Assembly (NCBI GenBank): GCA_012523385.1
Contig: JAAYIO010000159.1
Span: forward strand, 1-9,992
DNA: 9,992 nucleotides
Direction: 5' to 3'
Source of the DNA: Methanomicrobiales archaeon
GTDB lineage: Archaea > Halobacteriota > Methanomicrobia > Methanomicrobiales > Methanomicrobiaceae
The number at the start of each line of letters is the position of its first letter. Position 1 is the stretch's first letter. A program made the translations under genes and the position numbers. Under the pieces are notes generated by a model. The model saw only the letters and a list, made by a program, of their open reading frames with translations. It ran no database searches and was not told where the DNA came from. Of the stretch, positions 1 through 5,414 are shown one piece after another.

Positions 1-457
1 CTGCTCCCTTATTGATATTCGTCCGCTTGCGTACCTCGATGCCGACATGCACGGCCTTTGTGATACATCGTTCCACGAGCGGGCTTGAGGTACCATGCTC
101 GCGGGAAAGGGCCAGCGCTGTTTTCAGTTGTCCGAGAATCTGGTCTTCTCCGACCACCATGGAGTCAATCCCTGCCGAGAGGCAGAGGAGATGATGCAGT
201 GCATCCTCTCCTTCCAGCGTCCGGAAACCATCCCGGCCTTGTTCACGAAGAAACGCTTCTGCCGCATCAACATTCCCTTCCACCAGAAACTCAATCCGGT
301 TGCATGTCTGGAGCAGAAGTGCCCCTTTAAACCGCTTCTGTGCTTCAGTAAGAAATGCTGCTTCATCAGGAAACCGGAATTGCTCCAGTTCTGCGATATT
401 GCTTTCGTGATGACTGATACCTGCGATAGCAACCGATGGGATAAGTCCATTCTTCAT
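1..457 (-). CDS. hemA: Glutamyl-tRNA reductase, N-terminal part (runs off left edge)
   Basis: This is the first enzyme of the C5 tetrapyrrole route; it reduces glutamyl-tRNA(Glu) with NADPH to glutamate-1-semialdehyde in the cytoplasm. The window holds 152 residues, which I translated directly from the reverse strand. The N-terminal catalytic domain is intact: AGISHHES at residues 12-19, the LLQTCNR motif at 48-54 with the nucleophilic cysteine at 52, and the family signature SMVVGEDQILGQ at 99-110. A basic stretch follows (EVRKRT near 141-146). The NADPH-binding and dimerisation domains lie outside the window. The ATG at 455-457 overlaps the stop of the upstream precorrin-2 dehydrogenase gene as ATGA, and an AGGA lies about 8 nt before it, so translation is probably coupled. 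In a methanogen the products feed siroheme, cobamides and F430. Identity is very secure; only the remainder of the gene is unseen. Confidence 0.96.
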   Translation of the reverse strand, partial: MKNGLIPSVAIAGISHHESNIAELEQFRFPDEAAFLTEAQKRFKGALLLQTCNRIEFLVEGNVDAAEAFLREQGRDGFRTLEGEDALHHLLCLSAGIDSMVVGEDQILGQLKTALALSREHGTSSPLVERCITKAVHVGIEVRKRTNINKGA

Positions 458-1074
458 ACGTATTTCCTGAGCGCTTGCTCTTTTGCCTGATCTGTGCCTT
501 CTGGGAGGGCGTCCCACATCGCGGAGTCGTCAAGGACAGCATTGAGAATATGTGACCTGACCCGCTGATCGGTGATTCGCTGTTTCAAATCTTCCCGCAG
601 TGCTTCCTGCAACCGCACCATGCCGTCAATATCCCCGCAGTGCTCTTCAATACAGATGCGGAGATGGCGTGCCATAGCAGGACTGCGCCCGAAGGTGGAG
701 ATACCAATACAGTAGGTATCTCCCTGTACCACGGACGGAATGATGACATCCCCATCCTCTCCCACCGCATCGTTTACATGCGCCCCGCAACGGCGGGCCA
801 AAAGACCGATTCTCTGATTCAGGTCCGCTCGATCCATAGCAGTGATCACGAGAAAACTGCCGGTGAGGTAAGATAGGATCTCATCGTCATCCATTTCCGA
901 TAGATCACACGTCACCGTCTCAGCAGTAATCTCTTCAAAATCCGGATGGAATGAACGGCTAAGAACCACTACGTGTGCCTCATGGGCAAAATAACGTGCC
1001 TTACGGGCACCGACTGCGCCGCCACCCACAATCACAACCCGTGCACCCCTGAGGTCCATCATCAGTGGTATCAT
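454..1074 (-). CDS. Precorrin-2 dehydrogenase / sirohydrochlorin ferrochelatase-like protein (Met8 / CysG N-terminal type)
   Basis: It likely oxidises precorrin-2 to sirohydrochlorin with NAD+, and may insert iron to give siroheme. The 206-residue protein starts with MIPLMMDL and then a Rossmann nucleotide site, VVIVGGGAVGARKA (residues 13-26). HVND at 99-102 carries the aspartate that matches the catalytic Asp of CysG/Met8, and STFGRSPAMAR at 126-136 matches the S-x-x-G-x-x-P motif of the family. No uroporphyrinogen methyltransferase domain is fused, so it is the stand-alone archaeal form. I chose the ATG at 1072-1074 because MIPLxxDL is the usual family N-terminus; a GTG at 1120-1122 would add 16 unconserved residues. 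It overlaps hemA by 4 nt, forming a tetrapyrrole operon. Dehydrogenase activity is likely; whether ferrochelatase activity is present cannot be told from sequence. Confidence 0.9.
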   Translation of the reverse strand: MIPLMMDLRGARVVIVGGGAVGARKARYFAHEAHVVVLSRSFHPDFEEITAETVTCDLSEMDDDEILSYLTGSFLVITAMDRADLNQRIGLLARRCGAHVNDAVGEDGDVIIPSVVQGDTYCIGISTFGRSPAMARHLRICIEEHCGDIDGMVRLQEALREDLKQRITDQRVRSHILNAVLDDSAMWDALPEGTDQAKEQALRKYV

Positions 1075-1182
1075 GCAAGAATAGGATTGATGCTGCACGC
1101 ATTTAACGGTATCATCTTTCACTCAATTCGTATGTTCAAAAAAAGCCCGATGCCTTAAAGATGAATGGCAATATAATGACCT

Positions 1183-1196
1183 GAAATATAATTCGC
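1183..1196 (-). promoter_or_regulatory. Candidate archaeal TATA box for the met8-like/hemA operon
   Basis: On the minus strand the sequence reads GCGAATTATATTTC, an AT-rich TATA element (TTATATTT) preceded by a purine-containing BRE-like stretch. A start site about 26 nt downstream would fall near 1160, leaving a leader of roughly 85 nt to the chosen ATG, or about 40 nt to the alternative GTG at 1122. A second TATA-like element, minus-strand TTATAT near 1170-1177, is an alternative. Inferred from base composition only. Confidence 0.4.
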
Positions 1197-1242
1197 ACAA
1201 AACAGGCACCATTCTGAAAATAAGGCGACGAAAATCGCGATT

Positions 1243-1257
1243 CGAAACTATTATATT
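1243..1257 (+). promoter_or_regulatory. Candidate BRE/TATA promoter for tRNA-Gly
   Basis: The plus strand reads CGAAAC followed by TATTATATT, a good match to an archaeal BRE (CGAAA) plus TATA box. A start about 26 nt downstream would be near 1280, giving a pre-tRNA leader of about 33 nt. A perfect 10-nt palindrome, AATCGCGATT at 1233-1242, lies directly upstream. Confidence 0.5.
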
Positions 1258-1282
1258 CTCTTCAGAACAATATTGTAGAGCA

Positions 1283-1304
1283 CTGAGATGCGTTAGCATC
1301 ACAG
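1283..1304 (+). other. Small hairpin in the pre-tRNA leader
   Basis: GATGC (1287-1291) and GCATC (1296-1300) form a perfect 5-bp stem around the loop GTTA. CTG (1283-1285) and CAG (1302-1304) extend it past one A/A mismatch. It occupies most of the predicted leader before the tRNA, which begins at 1313. Function is unknown; it may simply fold in the part removed by RNase P. Confidence 0.35.
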
Positions 1305-1312
1305 GGTGAATT

Positions 1313-1384
1313 GCGCGGATAGTGTAGTGGTTATCACTAGGCGTTGCCAACGCCTAAACCCGGGTTCGAGTCCCGGTCTGCGCA
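1313..1384 (+). tRNA. tRNA-Gly (anticodon GCC)
   Basis: This 72-nt gene folds by hand into a full cloverleaf. The acceptor stem is GCGCGGA paired with TCTGCGC (one G-U), followed by discriminator A at 1384. The D arm is GTG...CAC around AGTGG. The anticodon stem is AGGCG/CGCCT with loop TTGCCAA, giving anticodon GCC. A 4-nt variable loop (AAAC) follows, then T stem CCGGG/CCCGG with loop TTCGAGT. There is no intron in the anticodon loop and no encoded CCA; the next bases are CTCG. It decodes GGC/GGU glycine codons. It is transcribed divergently from the met8-like/hemA pair. Confidence 0.97.
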
Positions 1385-1388
1385 CTCG

Positions 1389-1402
1389 TTTTTACCATTT
1401 TT
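1389..1402 (+). terminator. Poly-T terminator of tRNA-Gly
   Basis: Two runs of five T (1389-1393 and 1398-1402) follow the tRNA within 20 nt, the usual intrinsic stop signal for archaeal RNA polymerase. Confidence 0.6.
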
Positions 1403-1524
1403 ATTCTCAGAGCAACAGCCATATTCAATCTGATTCTCCAAATCGGAAATTAAACCAGATTCTTAGAAAATGCCATCATGCACGGAGAAAAGCATGCATC
1501 GGCCGTGCAGAACGTAGATAGAAG

Positions 1525-1564
1525 CAAAAAAAGGTTGAATGGGTTCTTCTAAAGATTGAAGAAC
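1525..1564 (-). terminator. Hairpin plus T-run terminator of the TPR gene
   Basis: Read on the minus strand, GTTCTTC and GAAGAAC (1558-1564 and 1543-1549) form a perfect 7-bp stem with an 8-nt loop just after the TPR gene's stop codon. A run of seven T (1526-1532) follows about 10 nt later. The hairpin also forms on the plus strand, so it could help insulate the tRNA unit too. The T-run is the stronger archaeal signal. Confidence 0.6.
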
Positions 1565-1565
1565 A

Positions 1566-2216
1566 CTAACGACGAGACATCAGCAAAAGAACACCTGCAC
1601 CCAAAATGCCGCCTACCATAGGGAACGGAGTCTGCTTCGATTGGGTATCTTTTCCCCCATTCGCCTCTGCAAAGTGAAGATTGTTCAGTGCCCGGGTATC
1701 TGATGGATCAATTTCAAGTGCCCGTTTGGAGACAGAGACCTCCTTATCGTATTCTCCCATCCGGCCGTAGGCAGTACCCAGAATAATATACGATTCAATC
1801 ATATCAGGGTTCAGCGAGATTGCAGTCTCTGCCGCCTCAATTGCGTTCTTATTCCGCCCGAGGTTAAGGAGCGCATCAGCAGTAACCACCCATGCTTCTG
1901 TCTGATTTGGGTTCAGTCGGGTTGCCACCTCACCTGCTGCAAGTGCCCCAATATAGTCTCTTTTAGCTGAACTGATGCCCGCCTTTGTTACCCAGGCAAG
2001 CGTAAAATTTCCATCGATTGCGATTGCTGCATCGATATGGGTCATCGCAGCCGCATAGTTTCCGGCCCCTGCTTCATCCACTGCCAGATTATAGAGATCA
2101 ATCTTCTCAACGGCAATCGTATCCATAGAGACACCTTCAGCAAACACAGCCGGAATACCTGCTGCGATGAGAAGTGCCACTGCAAACAGGATACCCATCA
2201 TTCTTATTCCTGTCAT
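1566..2216 (-). CDS. Secreted TPR-repeat protein with a C-terminal membrane/sorting tail
   Basis: No specific function can be assigned. The 216-residue protein has an N-terminal signal peptide (MTGIR, then a hydrophobic core to about residue 25, with a likely AVFA/E cleavage site). About four TPR units follow (residues ~40-173), recognisable by repeats ending in AIAID, RLNPN, SLNPD and LEIDPS. After a short polar linker (GGKDTQSKQ), the last 21 residues are a TPFP motif, a hydrophobic helix and a terminal SRR, so the repeat domain would sit outside the cell. The ATG at 2214-2216 puts an arginine in the signal n-region. The ATG at 2199-2201 has a better Shine-Dalgarno (AGGA) and is a real alternative (211 residues). 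The reading frame stays open upstream to 2510, but that part is antisense to hycI. TPRs usually mediate protein contacts; partners are unknown. Confidence 0.85.
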   Translation of the reverse strand: MTGIRMMGILFAVALLIAAGIPAVFAEGVSMDTIAVEKIDLYNLAVDEAGAGNYAAAMTHIDAAIAIDGNFTLAWVTKAGISSAKRDYIGALAAGEVATRLNPNQTEAWVVTADALLNLGRNKNAIEAAETAISLNPDMIESYIILGTAYGRMGEYDKEVSVSKRALEIDPSDTRALNNLHFAEANGGKDTQSKQTPFPMVGGILGAGVLLLMSRR

Positions 2217-2240
2217 CTGCTCAGATGTTTCTTTTTGGAA

Positions 2241-2250
2241 AGTATAATCA
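2241..2250. promoter_or_regulatory. Near-symmetric TATA element between the TPR gene and hycI
   Basis: AGTATAATCA on the plus strand reads TGATTATACT on the minus strand, so the same bases can act as a TATA box either way. On the plus strand it follows GGAAAG, a BRE-like purine stretch, and predicts a start near 2270, about 20 nt before the hycI ATG. On the minus strand it predicts a start near 2220, almost at the TPR start codon, with a poorer BRE. The plus direction looks the stronger one. Confidence 0.4.
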
Positions 2251-2291
2251 GTTGCGATCATACCCCAAGTTCCCGCCGCATTGATCCCATT

Positions 2292-2786
2292 ATGCCATTT
2301 CATCACCCACATAATGGTGTGAAAATGCTTCTTGGAGTCGGGAACACCATGCTGGGCGATGACGGCATCGGGCCATGGATAGCAGGGCGCATGAAACAAT
2401 GCCCCGATTGGCATACGGAAGACTGTGGGACTGCTCCAGAGAACTTCACCGGCGTGGTGAGAAAGATAGCGCCCCGCCTCCTTGTCATCGTCGATGCCGC
2501 CGACATGCACCTTTCACCCGGCGAATTCCGAAGAATCTCCCCGGAGACTATCGGACAGGTAAGCTTTGACACCCATTCCCTTTCCCTCACCCATATCATC
2601 GGATACCTGCGCGAGAGTATGCCAAAGATGCCGGAAATTCTTTTCATCGGCATCCAACCGGGATCCGTTACCTTCCACGATAACGTATCAGAACCTGTCA
2701 TCCGCGGGGGAGAAGCAGTGGCAGAGATGCTCTGCAAGGGAAAAGAAGCACAGATCCCAACATATATTCCCGAAAACACCGGATAA
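2292..2786 (+). CDS. hycI: HycI-type [NiFe]-hydrogenase maturation endopeptidase
   Basis: This protease would remove the C-terminal tail of a hydrogenase large subunit after nickel insertion. Its 164 residues align from memory along most of their length with E. coli HycI: GVGNTMLGDDGIGP (15-28), GTAPEN (46-51), RLLVIVDAADM (62-72), SPGEFR (75-80), the DTH region (93-95) and FIGIQP (118-123). The three nickel-sensing residues of HycI (Asp16, Asp62, His90) correspond to Asp24, Asp68 and His95 here, all present. I chose the ATG at 2292; a GTG at 2319 or an ATG at 2325 gives an N-terminus closer to the family and is equally possible. The likely substrate is MbhL, encoded from 6631 down to 5411 on the other strand. 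It is followed 25 nt later by a zinc-ribbon gene on the same strand, probably co-transcribed. Confidence 0.93.
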   Translation: MPFHHPHNGVKMLLGVGNTMLGDDGIGPWIAGRMKQCPDWHTEDCGTAPENFTGVVRKIAPRLLVIVDAADMHLSPGEFRRISPETIGQVSFDTHSLSLTHIIGYLRESMPKMPEILFIGIQPGSVTFHDNVSEPVIRGGEAVAEMLCKGKEAQIPTYIPENTG

Positions 2787-2797
2787 ACAGGACATAT

Positions 2798-2803
2798 AGG
2801 TGA
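2798..2803 (+). promoter_or_regulatory. Shine-Dalgarno site deciding the zinc-ribbon gene start
   Basis: AGGTGA lies 8 nt before the ATG at 2812 and supports that codon over the GTG at 2800, which is itself inside the motif. AGGA at 2789-2792 could serve the GTG instead, so the choice is probable and not certain. Confidence 0.5.
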
Positions 2804-2811
2804 ATAATTGC

Positions 2812-3078
2812 ATGATACGATGTCCGCAATGCAATAGTACAGAGATCTACCCGGCCGTCGGTGGATATGGCGGATACTATTACCGCTGCAAAAAATGCGG
2901 TTATGCAGGAGCCCTCGTCATCGAATACGATAGTGATGAAGCACCGCAAGAAAAGCGTGAACTCCAACAGGAATACCGAAAAGAGATGCAGGAATATGAA
3001 AAAAGACGCCGTCCTCTCCTCTGGGCAGTCCTCGTTCTCCTCTTGATCGCAACGGTTTTTTTCCTCGTATACCGCTAG
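2812..3078 (+). CDS. Small zinc-ribbon protein with a C-terminal transmembrane helix
   Basis: I do not recognise a named family. The 88 residues fall in three parts. A zinc ribbon is formed by CPQC (residues 4-7) and CKKC (26-29), separated by a Gly/Tyr-rich loop (GGYGGYYY). A strongly charged, probably helical or coiled-coil segment follows (about 42-66, rich in Glu, Lys, Gln and Arg). A single hydrophobic helix lies near the end (about 68-86), finishing VYR. With no signal peptide, this suggests a tail-anchored protein with the ribbon facing the cytoplasm. The start is taken at ATG 2812 with AGGTGA upstream; a GTG at 2800 would add MNNC. It sits 25 nt after hycI on the same strand, so a link to hydrogenase assembly is possible but only by position. 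It converges with the transporter gene, with 16 nt between the stop codons. Confidence 0.75.
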   Translation: MIRCPQCNSTEIYPAVGGYGGYYYRCKKCGYAGALVIEYDSDEAPQEKRELQQEYRKEMQEYEKRRRPLLWAVLVLLLIATVFFLVYR

Positions 3079-3094
3079 TCAGCAGACACCCCCT

Positions 3095-3907
3095 TTAGAA
3101 AAACCCAAACATTTTTAGTGCACTCAGAATGAGCAGACCGACAAACAACCACTCAAGATGACGTGCAGAGATGCGGTGTGACAGACTGACGCCGACAAAG
3201 GATGCAGGAATTGTGGTCACCACAAGGATGATCCACTGTTGGAGGTCGATATACCCTAAGGACGGCCCGGGAATGCCCGTTACCCCCCACCCGAATAGGA
3301 TATACGCAAGCACTCCTCCGGCGGAAGCAAAAATAAGAAACGCCGTCGATGTCCCGACCGCCCGATGAATTTGATATCCGGATACAAGAGTCAAAAAGAG
3401 CACAATCAAATATCCGCCACCAATACCAAGAAGACCGGAGAGAAATCCAAAGATAGCTCCTATACTGATAAACACCCAGACCGCGGTGTTACGTTCCTTA
3501 TCTGCCTGATATGATGGTTTCAGTGCCATCTTCACAGCCGCACCAAGGAGGAGGAAACCAAATAAATATCTGAGCCAGTCGCCCTGCACCGATGTCGCCA
3601 CATATGCACCGGCGATTGCCGCTAAAAAACCGGGAATAAGCATATGTTTCACGCTATCCCAAGCAACAGCTCCTTTTTTTGCATGACCAGAGGCAGTAAC
3701 AATTGCGGTAGGCAATATCACTGCAAGACTCGTTGCAAAGGCGATACGGGTAGCAAGCGTGGGCTCCACTCCGAAGAGTCCGGTTAAAACCCAGTACTGC
3801 ACGGGGACCATCACAAAGCCCCCGCCGACACCAAGTATGCCTGCCCCGAGCCCCGCAATAGTCCCGGTCAGCCCGAGAACGAGCACTATCGCAAGAAAAA
3901 TATCCAT
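3095..3907 (-). CDS. TSUP family (TauE/SafE) membrane transporter
   Basis: This 270-residue integral membrane protein has about eight predicted helices arranged as two related halves. Each half opens with a glycine-rich loop: GAGILGVGGGF (22-32) and SGLLGIGGGY (near 156-165). Each also has a matching FATS / GTST segment further on. These are the marks of the TauE/SafE (TSUP) family, whose members move sulfite, thiosulfate, organosulfonates or other small anions. The substrate cannot be read from sequence. The start ATG (3905-3907) is supported by GGAG at 3914-3917, 6 nt upstream. It follows mbhN on the same strand but is separated by 95 nt containing a hairpin and T-run, so it probably has its own promoter or receives read-through from the mbh operon. 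Convergent with the zinc-ribbon gene. Confidence 0.9.
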   Translation of the reverse strand: MDIFLAIVLVLGLTGTIAGLGAGILGVGGGFVMVPVQYWVLTGLFGVEPTLATRIAFATSLAVILPTAIVTASGHAKKGAVAWDSVKHMLIPGFLAAIAGAYVATSVQGDWLRYLFGFLLLGAAVKMALKPSYQADKERNTAVWVFISIGAIFGFLSGLLGIGGGYLIVLFLTLVSGYQIHRAVGTSTAFLIFASAGGVLAYILFGWGVTGIPGPSLGYIDLQQWIILVVTTIPASFVGVSLSHRISARHLEWLFVGLLILSALKMFGFF

Positions 3908-3973
3908 TGTCTGCTCCGATACCGCCGGTATACCACACCGGCTTTGGTTACTCTCAAAAATGAGCCGAACACA

Positions 3974-4008
3974 TAAAAAAGAACCGAATGGAGTAACCGG
4001 AGTTACTC
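3974..4008 (-). terminator. Hairpin plus T-run terminator of the mbh operon, overlapping the mbhN stop
   Basis: On the minus strand GAGTAAC (4008-4002), a TCCG loop and GTTACTC (3997-3991) form a perfect 7-bp hairpin that contains the mbhN stop codon (TAA, 4005-4003). A run of six T (3980-3975) follows. This is a strong candidate for the end of the mbh transcript. The second arm could also pair with GAGTAACC at 3953-3946 further downstream. Confidence 0.6.
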
Positions 4009-4407
4009 AACAATCAGATTTTCCGAGTAGCGATTCGTATCTGCAAGCATGAACTCATCGCTCATGTGCAGACACGTCACCGGGCATACATCATTGCACT
4101 GGGCACAGAAGATGCACTGGGTGACAAAGATGCGCACCGTCTTTGTCTCCGGCAGAAACTCAATCGCATGCGCCGGACAGACCCGGACACAGAGTTTACA
4201 CCCGATACATATATCCCGGTCATAGGTGATCTTGCCCCGGAAGTTTGGCGGGAGGGCAACCGGCGGATTGATGGTCGCCTCACCTGCCGCGACCTTGTTA
4301 AGGAATCCGGTGATGCTTTTCGGCAGATACCGTGCCGGAAAAAGATTGGTCACCGGTTTTTTGAGGATCTGACGAAGCACCTCAGGGAATGCAGGTACAA
4401 TGCTCAT
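4003..4407 (-). CDS. mbhN: Membrane-bound hydrogenase subunit N, NuoI-like 2x[4Fe-4S] ferredoxin subunit
   Basis: It carries electrons between soluble ferredoxin and the small subunit on the cytoplasmic side of the complex. The 134 residues include two classical CxxCxxCxxxCP motifs: cysteines 67, 70, 73 and 77 (CIGCKLCVRVCP) and 98, 101, 104 and 108 (CIFCAQCNDVCP), each set completed by the opposite motif's last Cys in the usual crossed pattern. The first 60 residues, ahead of the clusters, are basic and likely contact the membrane arm. It is the last gene of the mbh string; its ATG overlaps the mbhM stop by 4 nt (ATGA), and its own stop lies inside the terminator hairpin. EchF of Ech hydrogenases and NuoI of complex I are close relatives; gene order supports the Mbh assignment. 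Confidence 0.92.
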   Translation of the reverse strand: MSIVPAFPEVLRQILKKPVTNLFPARYLPKSITGFLNKVAAGEATINPPVALPPNFRGKITYDRDICIGCKLCVRVCPAHAIEFLPETKTVRIFVTQCIFCAQCNDVCPVTCLHMSDEFMLADTNRYSENLIVE

Positions 4408-5414
4408 GCAACGACCCCCATGCCAAGGACAGCGTCAAGCACGAGAAGAATCATTCCCGTAAACCCGATGAGAGTGATATATCCCCAGTAAAAGGTCACG
4501 AGATGATTGATGCGGAACCGTGCCATGCCCACCCGAATCAGGGAGACTGAGAAGAATACCACGAGAAGTACCTTCAGCACAAAGAAAGCAAGGTCTGCGA
4601 CAATACCAACCGCACCCGTAAGGGGGATAAACCACGTAAGATTCCACGGGAGAAAGAGCACCACCGTAAGCGTTGCCATTGCAACCATCTTTACCGCCCC
4701 GGAAAGGCTGAAGAGGGCAAGATTTTTGCCGGAATACTCCACCAGAAGGCCACCACAAAGTTCTGTCTCTGCCTCAGGCGTATCACAGGGCACCCGCGAG
4801 AGTTCCGCAGGAGTGACCCATGCAATAGCAAGCATCAAAAGAAGCAGGCCAATGATGCCGGGAATGCCCACCACACCCCAGACTGGAGTCTGGGCGAGCG
4901 TGACAAGAGAGAACGGGTCTGCCACACCTGCGGCATTGAGGCGCCATGCAATCGCAACGACGGCAATCGCAAGCGGCAGTTCGTATGCGATCATCGTCAC
5001 CATCTCACGTTGGGACCCGACCGTTGCATAGGGAGAACCGGATGCAAGACCACCGGCGACCATGGCAAGACCGGGCACGGTCAGCAGGTAAATCACGAGG
5101 ATAATGTCACCCCACCCGCCTAAGACCGGCATGATACTCCCTATGGGAAGGTAGAGAAGAATCGTGATTGACGCCGCAAGCGCAATGACAGGTGCTGCGT
5201 TAAAGACCGATTTCACGGCATTTTTAGGGATGATATTGTCCTTACAGAGAAGTTTTGCAATATCAATAAACGGCTGATGCAGGGGCGGGCCATAGCGTGC
5301 CTGCATCCGTGCCGCCCACTTCCGGTCAACGCCCTGTAAAACAAGGCCAAAGAACATGCCATATACTGCGATCCCAATGCATCCGAGGACAGCGGCAGTG
5401 ATCATGGGAATCAT
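4404..5414 (-). CDS. mbhM: Membrane-bound hydrogenase subunit M, NuoH-like membrane anchor
   Basis: This 336-residue, roughly eight-helix protein links the hydrogenase module to the ion-translocating membrane arm. It keeps the NuoH/EchB hallmarks: RKWAARMQARYGPP on the first cytoplasmic loop (31-44), SQREMV (134-139) followed by YELPLAI (144-150), and the acidic loop DTPEAETEL (211-219) leading into LLVEYSGKN (223-231). These conserved charged loops lie next to the quinone-like cavity in complex I; Mbh enzymes do not use quinone there. The ATG at 5412-5414 overlaps the mbhL stop by 4 nt and the stop overlaps the mbhN start by 4 nt, so all three are probably translated in a coupled way. Secure at family level. 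Confidence 0.93.
   Translation of the reverse strand: MIPMITAAVLGCIGIAVYGMFFGLVLQGVDRKWAARMQARYGPPLHQPFIDIAKLLCKDNIIPKNAVKSVFNAAPVIALAASITILLYLPIGSIMPVLGGWGDIILVIYLLTVPGLAMVAGGLASGSPYATVGSQREMVTMIAYELPLAIAVVAIAWRLNAAGVADPFSLVTLAQTPVWGVVGIPGIIGLLLLMLAIAWVTPAELSRVPCDTPEAETELCGGLLVEYSGKNLALFSLSGAVKMVAMATLTVVLFLPWNLTWFIPLTGAVGIVADLAFFVLKVLLVVFFSVSLIRVGMARFRINHLVTFYWGYITLIGFTGMILLVLDAVLGMGVVA

Noticed and set aside
124..450. 108-residue minus-strand frame with its own ATG
   Set aside because: It is a shifted-frame shadow of hemA; the hemA frame shows the LLQTCNR and VGEDQILGQ motifs.
1479..1509. Inverted repeat TGCACGG ... CCGTGCA with a 17-nt spacer downstream of the tRNA
   Set aside because: It is 7 bp with a long loop and no T-run or gene edge on either side; a chance occurrence is likely.
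2037..2291. Upstream extension of the hycI frame by 85 residues
   Set aside because: It is antisense to the start of the TPR gene, and the family begins close to the GVGN motif.
2217..2510. Upstream extension of the TPR frame by 98 residues
   Set aside because: It lies antisense to hycI, is unlike a coding N-terminus, and would bury the clear signal peptide in the middle of the protein.
2303..2779. 158-residue open frame on the minus strand across hycI
   Set aside because: It is fully antisense to hycI, whose Asp/His catalytic residues and family motifs are intact; the antisense frame has no recognisable domain.
3055..3061. T7 run as a terminator on the plus strand
   Set aside because: It lies inside the zinc-ribbon gene's membrane-helix codons (Val-Phe-Phe), before the stop codon.
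4507..5031. 174-residue plus-strand frame inside mbhM
   Set aside because: Arg/Thr/Ser-rich shadow of a membrane-protein gene with no domain; mbhM is well supported on the other strand.
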